A DNA stretch of 64,000 nucleotides from Ilex aquifolium (Eukaryota; Streptophyta; Magnoliopsida; Aquifoliales; Aquifoliaceae): contig OX637391.1 of the NCBI GenBank assembly GCA_951799425.1, positions 54,163,069 through 54,227,068 of the forward strand. Direction: 5' to 3'. Of this stretch, positions 58,491 to 64,000 are shown one piece after another; position 1 is the first letter of the stretch; each line of letters opens with the position of its first letter. The notes beneath the pieces were generated by a model that saw only the letters and a list, made by a program, of their open reading frames with translations, did not search any database and had not been told where the DNA came from. A program made the translations under genes and the position numbers.

Positions 58491-61400
58491 TCAAGACCGT
58501 AAGAGGCGTTTGTCACAAGTTAAGATTCTATAACTTGCATGAGGGCCTTCAGATGTGTCGCGCAATGACACATGCCAACCCATGGCCTTCCCAATCTCTT
58601 GAAGTTCATCCATGACAGCAATAGAATCACGGATGTACACACGTCCTCCAGGTCTCAGAATCCGATCCATCTCAAGCATGATGCTAGAGATATTGCATCT
58701 AATAGAAAGTAAACAAATAAACATGGTATAGCATCAGATGTAAAACAACTGGAACAAATATGGAAAGACACACTACTCAAGGATCAAGTCTACAGTTTGA
58801 CAGAAGTCCTAGATTACAAACCTATAAAAACCAATATGCTTTTACCCAAAATCTCGGATCAATATGTCGCAGTTAAATATATTATCCAAAAAGTTTTCAG
58901 TACATTCAACCATGCCTTTTGTTTACAGCTTGCTCAATATGGAAATTCTAAGTTCTTATCAAGGTTAAACCAATGTTACCTGAATCGTGGGTCGTTTTGG
59001 TACGTGATACAGGTACGGGTACATGGTACGATACTTTTTTAAGTACGCAATATGATAGAGATAGGTTTATCTGGTACGGTATTTTGGGTCGCAATTCTTT
59101 TTAAAACTCTTACGTAGATCGTTTTCATTACTATACAACATTATATATTACAGAACATCCATAAATACTAAGTTAGTTACCATTTATCTTATAGTTGTGC
59201 TTAATTTTCTATTATCTAAGACAATATATAATTATAAATTTACATACATGTAGTCAATTAATGTACATTTTATATTTGTGCTATTTGTTCTAAAGCGAAT
59301 TGATTTAGGGTTACTATTACAATTTGGGGTCGTCCATTTTGGTGATCTAAATCTTGAACCCACTCCGTCTGGGATCGATGTACCCAGATCATGAGTCGTC
59401 AGGAATTGAGTGAATTGTGGTAACCTTGGGTTAAACAATACTAATTTTTTGGTTGGTAGACAAAACAGAGAAATGCAAGAACTCTCAGCTAATCAAAAAT
59501 TAAGTGAGCATACCTTCTTCGTTCAATAGAGAAGAGACCAGCTGCATGCAATAGATCATAGGTTCTCGGGTATGTATCAAATGGTTCACACCTGGGAAGG
59601 TAGTGCAACTTGGTTAATACTGAACTCACTCTGTTAATGCTGAGCTCATTGAAATTCATTCCACTCAACCATAACTTCACCGACTTTGAAGAAAATAACA
59701 TATATATAGATGGATATCAGTTGTCAGCAATGAGATTTTGAACTCCCAAACCCCAGCCTTCAGATGGTAGCCATCACTTAAACCACTACGAAATTTTGTT
59801 GCAAAAGTTGCATGTATTTGACTGAGTTATAAAAAAAAGGCTCAGGTTATGAAGGTTCAGTGCCCAAAATAGGAAGAGGGTACTATTTTGGGTGATCTTT
59901 GATACTATTTTGGGAGGGGTTAAAGAATAGTACTTCGGCTGATCTTTGATAATATTTGGGACTGTGCACCTCATCACCTGAGGCTTTTTTCAGAGTCAAA
60001 TTAAAGTGCACTTGGGTCTTTTACCCCTGTCACTGTCTGAAAGCGGATTTAAGTGATGGCCATCCTCCTTGGGTTAGGAGCTCAAATAATTATAGGGAAA
60101 GGAAGGATGTGACCACAGATATCAAACTGAGTGATGTATTAAAATCATATATGACAATAACTAGTATCGAAGTTACTTATTTCAAGAACAGCTACAAGAA
60201 AAGAGAAAACTATTAATAGTGTTTTGTTTGTACCAGTCATGAATAACTCCTAGAAGTCCACGGTCATATATAACAGGCAAGGTGTTGGGCCCACTAACAG
60301 GAACAACATTCAGAACCCAGCAGTCCAATTTATTTTCAATCAACGCGGCTGCGAATCTGTAAAAAGCAAGAAATCATTGTCTAAAATTAGAGAATTTATA
60401 CTAAAGTTTATAAACAGCAAAACATATTTGCAGTTCACATTGTATGAGTCAATTCTCATCAGGAAATAAGAGGAAGCAACACAAGTGGGAGATAAATATA
60501 ATACCCTCCAAACCCAGCTCTCATGTCCAGTACATTTCTAAGTTTGTATTTCTTCCAATGAAAAGCATGGACATAGCTTTCTATTATTACATTCCAGTAT
60601 TTCGATTCTGCCTTAAAAAGCTCCTTTCTAGAAATATAGGCATCGATTTGTATGCTCTGGAGCCTATCAGGAGGATTCTGCAGGCGTGCAGGCCATGTTG
60701 TAACATTTGCTCCATATCCGTCCTCAGGTAGTCGAGTAAGACAGGCCTTCAGACCTACATACCTAAAAACATAATGCAAAGAATAATACGGCCAGTGAGT
60801 GATGACAGGAGTATAATGATGCAAAGGCATGCAAAACTCCTGAAACACATTCAACCGGCTATAATCCAATCTATCACTATAGATTAAAATGCCTAAGGAA
60901 CCCATCAAGCAATATTGGCATGACTTGTCTTCACAATTTTTTCTACTGTAGATGTGTTGGTGTGGAGGGAGAGAACATATTTTTGTAATATGTACAAAGC
61001 ATATGTCAAGGACAATTTATACTAAATTGAGTACTTTTTTCTGGTACGGTAAATGAATTCAATTAACAATTAATAGTTTGCAGAACTGGTTAGTCTTTTC
61101 CCCTGCCTTTGACATGGAGGTCCTAAAATCTTTTACCAGGGAATGGAATGCAGCAGGTTAGGAAAGCATAATCTAAAACAATATCGTTTAAAATGCGAAG
61201 CACATTGTAATTTCATCAGCCAAGTTAAATTGGCATCTATAGTTTAACACCAGCTTAATAAAACGCAATCTCCAGAAGTTTCAAGTACGGAACAATGAAA
61301 GAATCTTTGACGTACAACTGCCCATCATGCAAAACAATGAATCAACTTCTAGCTGTACTTTTGTGGTGACTTCCAAGGATATGTTATATAGGGCAATGCA

Positions 61401-63867
61401 TAAAAACTCCAACTTGAATTGCTCCATTATTAATCTTATCAAACCAGTATTCAAAAGAGTGAACAGACAATACCCCTCTCTCTTCTTGTTGTAATAGCAA
61501 TCAAATGATGGGATGAGGAGCAATTCATATAGGTAAGAAGTTTAAATTCACTATACAGATCTGGTTTATGCAGATTCTTTGCTCCACTCAATACGTACAA
61601 CAAGAAAAATACATGCTCATTTAATCAAACTAGTCTTGTAACCCTCACCACTCCATCACCCTCGAGCAGAAATGAGGCATAGATAACCAGGTTTTGTTGG
61701 ATTAACAAGGGAGTTAAGACCCCAACGTGGTCCAGGTATCAATCTTCCAATCCATTTTGAGGCCAGGCTGTTCTTCAACACTGTTGATATTGCCAAGGTC
61801 GTCAAAACACATATCGGAGTGCATATCGCTTCCTTCATATAGTATTATCATGAAATGGAATGTATTGTGTATCGTAAGATATGCTTTGCTTTTTAATATA
61901 AATATTTATGTGTGTGTGTGTGTGTGTGTGTTTGTGTATAACCCCAACGTGGTCCAGGTATCAATCTTCCAATCCATTTTGGGGCCAGGCTGTTCAGGTA
62001 AACAAATTCTCAGGTTCAACACTGTTGATATTGCCAAGGTCGTCAAAACACATATCGGAGTGCATAACGCTTTCTTCATGTAGTATATCATGAAACGGAA
62101 TGTATTGTGTATTGTAAGATATACTTTGCTTTTTAATATAAATATTTATATGTGTGTGTGTATATATAGGTATATTTATATGCCAAAATGCTATATTTTA
62201 ACTTAAACTCCAAACAAGATTTAAAAATACTTTGAGTTTCAAAACAAAATTTAACAATACAACATAATTCATTAATATCAAAATCGAAAGATTAACAAAA
62301 TCCAAAACAATCCATTCTTATGATCATGCAACTCACATTTGCATGATCTTCAATTCCAATCGCATCAATATCTTCATCATCGAATACCAACAAGGCTTTT
62401 ACTTCCTCTGTCTTTTTCAAACTTTTGTATGTCTTCCTCCTCTTCATTAGTTTTTTTCCAATTACTTGCCGTCCACTAGTTTTCTTATTTGACAAAACTT
62501 TTCTACGCCCCATAGAGGCCATGTAAATTATATAAAATACTAAAATGATTGAACAAGTCAATAAAATAAAAACTATATATAATATTTACATAGGATGTTT
62601 ATCTTTCTTTGTCTTTTTTCTTAATTTTTATTTTTTAAATCTATACACCGCGTATCATAACATATTGTGTATTATATAATACATTGTAAAACGATACACT
62701 TAACAAAATGTATCGTTTCAGTCCATGGATATTACAGCAAATGCAAAGCTCAACATCTCGTAACTATTAAATCCAAGTAGATCTGAAAAGGAGTATATCT
62801 TTCTATGACATATCCTATGCTGTCACAAGTCTAAAAAGTATTCGTAACCTATTTGAAGTTCCTGGCCAAGAATGAGAAAACCCTAGAAAATTAAATGAAG
62901 ATACAGAATGGATGTGCTATCAATGTAAGCTTAAGTGCTATCCCCTACCACCCCCAACAAGTTGGTAAAGGATTCAAGTCTATTAGGGATACAGGAGCAT
63001 GTATATGACTATTTCTACTGAATAAAAAATTTGTATCATCAATATAGAAACAAGAAGATGATAGCAAAAATACCAAACATTGTCCGGATCATCTTTAGGT
63101 TCACACAGAGGTGGTTGGGTTCCAGCCTCGCGGTTTTTATAACAACTGTTGTTAAATGGCTTTTGCCATATTGCAATGTACCCTTCCTTCTTCACAAGAT
63201 TCCAGCAAAGACGATTGGTGAGGTTAACCATCTCTGAAACAAAGAAAGACAGAAGGAAATTATGTTAACTGATATTGTTACTTATTGGTAGGATGGCTTG
63301 TCAGAAAAATTATTAAAACAGATTTGGAGTTACAGGAAAATAAGTTTAAGAGTTAAGACAGTTCATTTTTGTCCAGCTGAAAGCATGACCTCCACAAAAA
63401 TATACTGCTAAAGTCAGATGGGGTAAGTTACACTGCTCAACAATGGTTTCACCCAATTTTTGAGCATCCATTTCTGCCCAACATGCCACATTGTGTTTGA
63501 AGGACAAATCAGTGACAACTCAATCACCCACAACCCATCCAGTGAAACTGTCAAGTTGTCAATAATTTAATTTTATAGCACTCTCTAACAATTGACACAG
63601 AATAAAATGGGTAGAAACCCATGTGCACAGTTTTCACAGGAAGGGGAAATACAAGAAAGAGTGCAGATTTGTGCAATTCTACCAGCAAATGCTTTATGAG
63701 TTATTAAAATGAAAACTTTGCAAATCAATCTACACCAGAAATCAGGGTAGTATTACCTTCCCACTGTTCTTCCAGGAGCACTTCATGCTTATAAACAGGC
63801 TGTGCTGCCCAAGCAAAGTATCCTCCTGCCCGGAGCATCCTGTTGATCTCAAGCAGTAAAATCCCAT
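58491..63867 (-). CDS. PMT-type methyltransferase (PMT11-like), 3' part of gene
   Basis: Six exons on the minus strand, in order: 63867-63757, 63233-63074, 60762-60505, 60356-60234, 59591-59514 and 58698-58491. Phases agree at every junction. The 5' part lies beyond the window. Translation: [20 protein letters not shown], then [19 protein letters not shown] and [13 protein letters not shown]. It continues with [15 protein letters not shown] and [11 protein letters not shown], then the SAM-binding LDMRAGFGG spanning exons 3 and 4. [40 protein letters not shown] and [20 protein letters not shown] follow, ending [14 protein letters not shown]. This is the plant PMT/DUF248 family (Methyltransf_29), type II Golgi membrane proteins; members such as QUA2 act in pectin methylation. 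The C-terminus ([17 protein letters not shown]) is closest to PMT11 as I recall it. No internal stop was seen, so the gene is probably intact. Confidence 0.94.
58965..59445. repeat. Possible MITE in the last intron of the PMT gene
   Basis: Left text ggttaaaccaatgttacc; right text reverse-complemented gtttaacccaaggttacc. The inverted similarity is short. It lies in the intron between exons 59591-59514 and 58698-58491. Confidence 0.35.
61727..62172. repeat. Tandem duplication with TG microsatellites in a PMT intron
   Basis: Two direct copies of about 210-230 bp start with ccccaacgtggtccaggtat (near 61720 and 61943) and share cactgttgatattgccaagg and ggaatgtattgtgtat. Each ends in a TG dinucleotide run (61909-61931 and about 62150-62162). 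They lie in the 2.3-kb intron 60763-63073. No domain was recognised in either copy. Confidence 0.8.
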
Positions 63868-64000
63868 CTTCATCAGAGTGGAAGAAGAGATGGAAGCATG
63901 TCAGAATATATCCCAGAGATGAATTTGGTATTAACAACATAACAATCACTGTCAAACCCAATTCTTTGAAAGAAAATCTTAAATCAAGGATCTCCAACCA

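Overview
This is a nuclear window from a flowering plant, probably a eudicot. The evidence is three plant-specific genes with GT-AG introns or intronless plant architecture (a SUPERMAN-type zinc finger gene, a clade A PP2C of the ABA pathway, and a PMT-type Golgi methyltransferase), set in AT-rich DNA packed with plant transposon families. Nothing is prokaryotic: there are no operons, CRISPR arrays or ribosome binding sites. The species cannot be named from the sequence alone.

Layout. 1-6830 is a low-complexity, AT-rich block built from repeated 'A blocks' and long opposed (inverted) short-motif arrays, invaded by a Mutator-like (MULE) element with a clear 9-bp target duplication (4919-5857). 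8985-12543 is a complete, young, non-autonomous LTR retrotransposon that encodes only Gag (TR-GAG type); its pol region is replaced by a minisatellite of hairpin-forming units. 13.9-16.8 kb holds two MITEs and a hAT-like element, all with exact target duplications. 19919-30322 is a complete but decayed Ty3/Gypsy element (Tat-like) on the minus strand, with TAATC target duplications. It carries an extra ORF in antisense with its own TATA promoter and GT-AG introns, and contains two inverted copies of a 1.3-1.4 kb LTR-like repeat.

The gene-bearing part begins with the SUPERMAN-like gene (31160-32032). A probable mitochondrial insertion with a ccmFC fragment follows (about 36.8-38.2 kb), then a TRIM, a hAT element and a solo LTR (39.2-41.2 kb). 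The PP2CA/AHG3 gene (45067-46531) lies behind an ABRE-rich promoter. Next come a second MULE (47373-49068), a MITE with a hAT nested in its end (52.3-53.1 kb), and a deleted Copia element interrupted by a 5'-truncated SINE (53.7-55.3 kb). The 3' part of a PMT11-like methyltransferase gene (58491-63867, minus strand) runs off the right edge.

The three host genes look functionally independent: organ or growth transcriptional repression, ABA signalling, and cell wall pectin modification. The features most worth a second look are the hairpin minisatellite of the TR-GAG element, the antisense gene with its own promoter inside the Gypsy element, and the palindromic repeat block at the left end.
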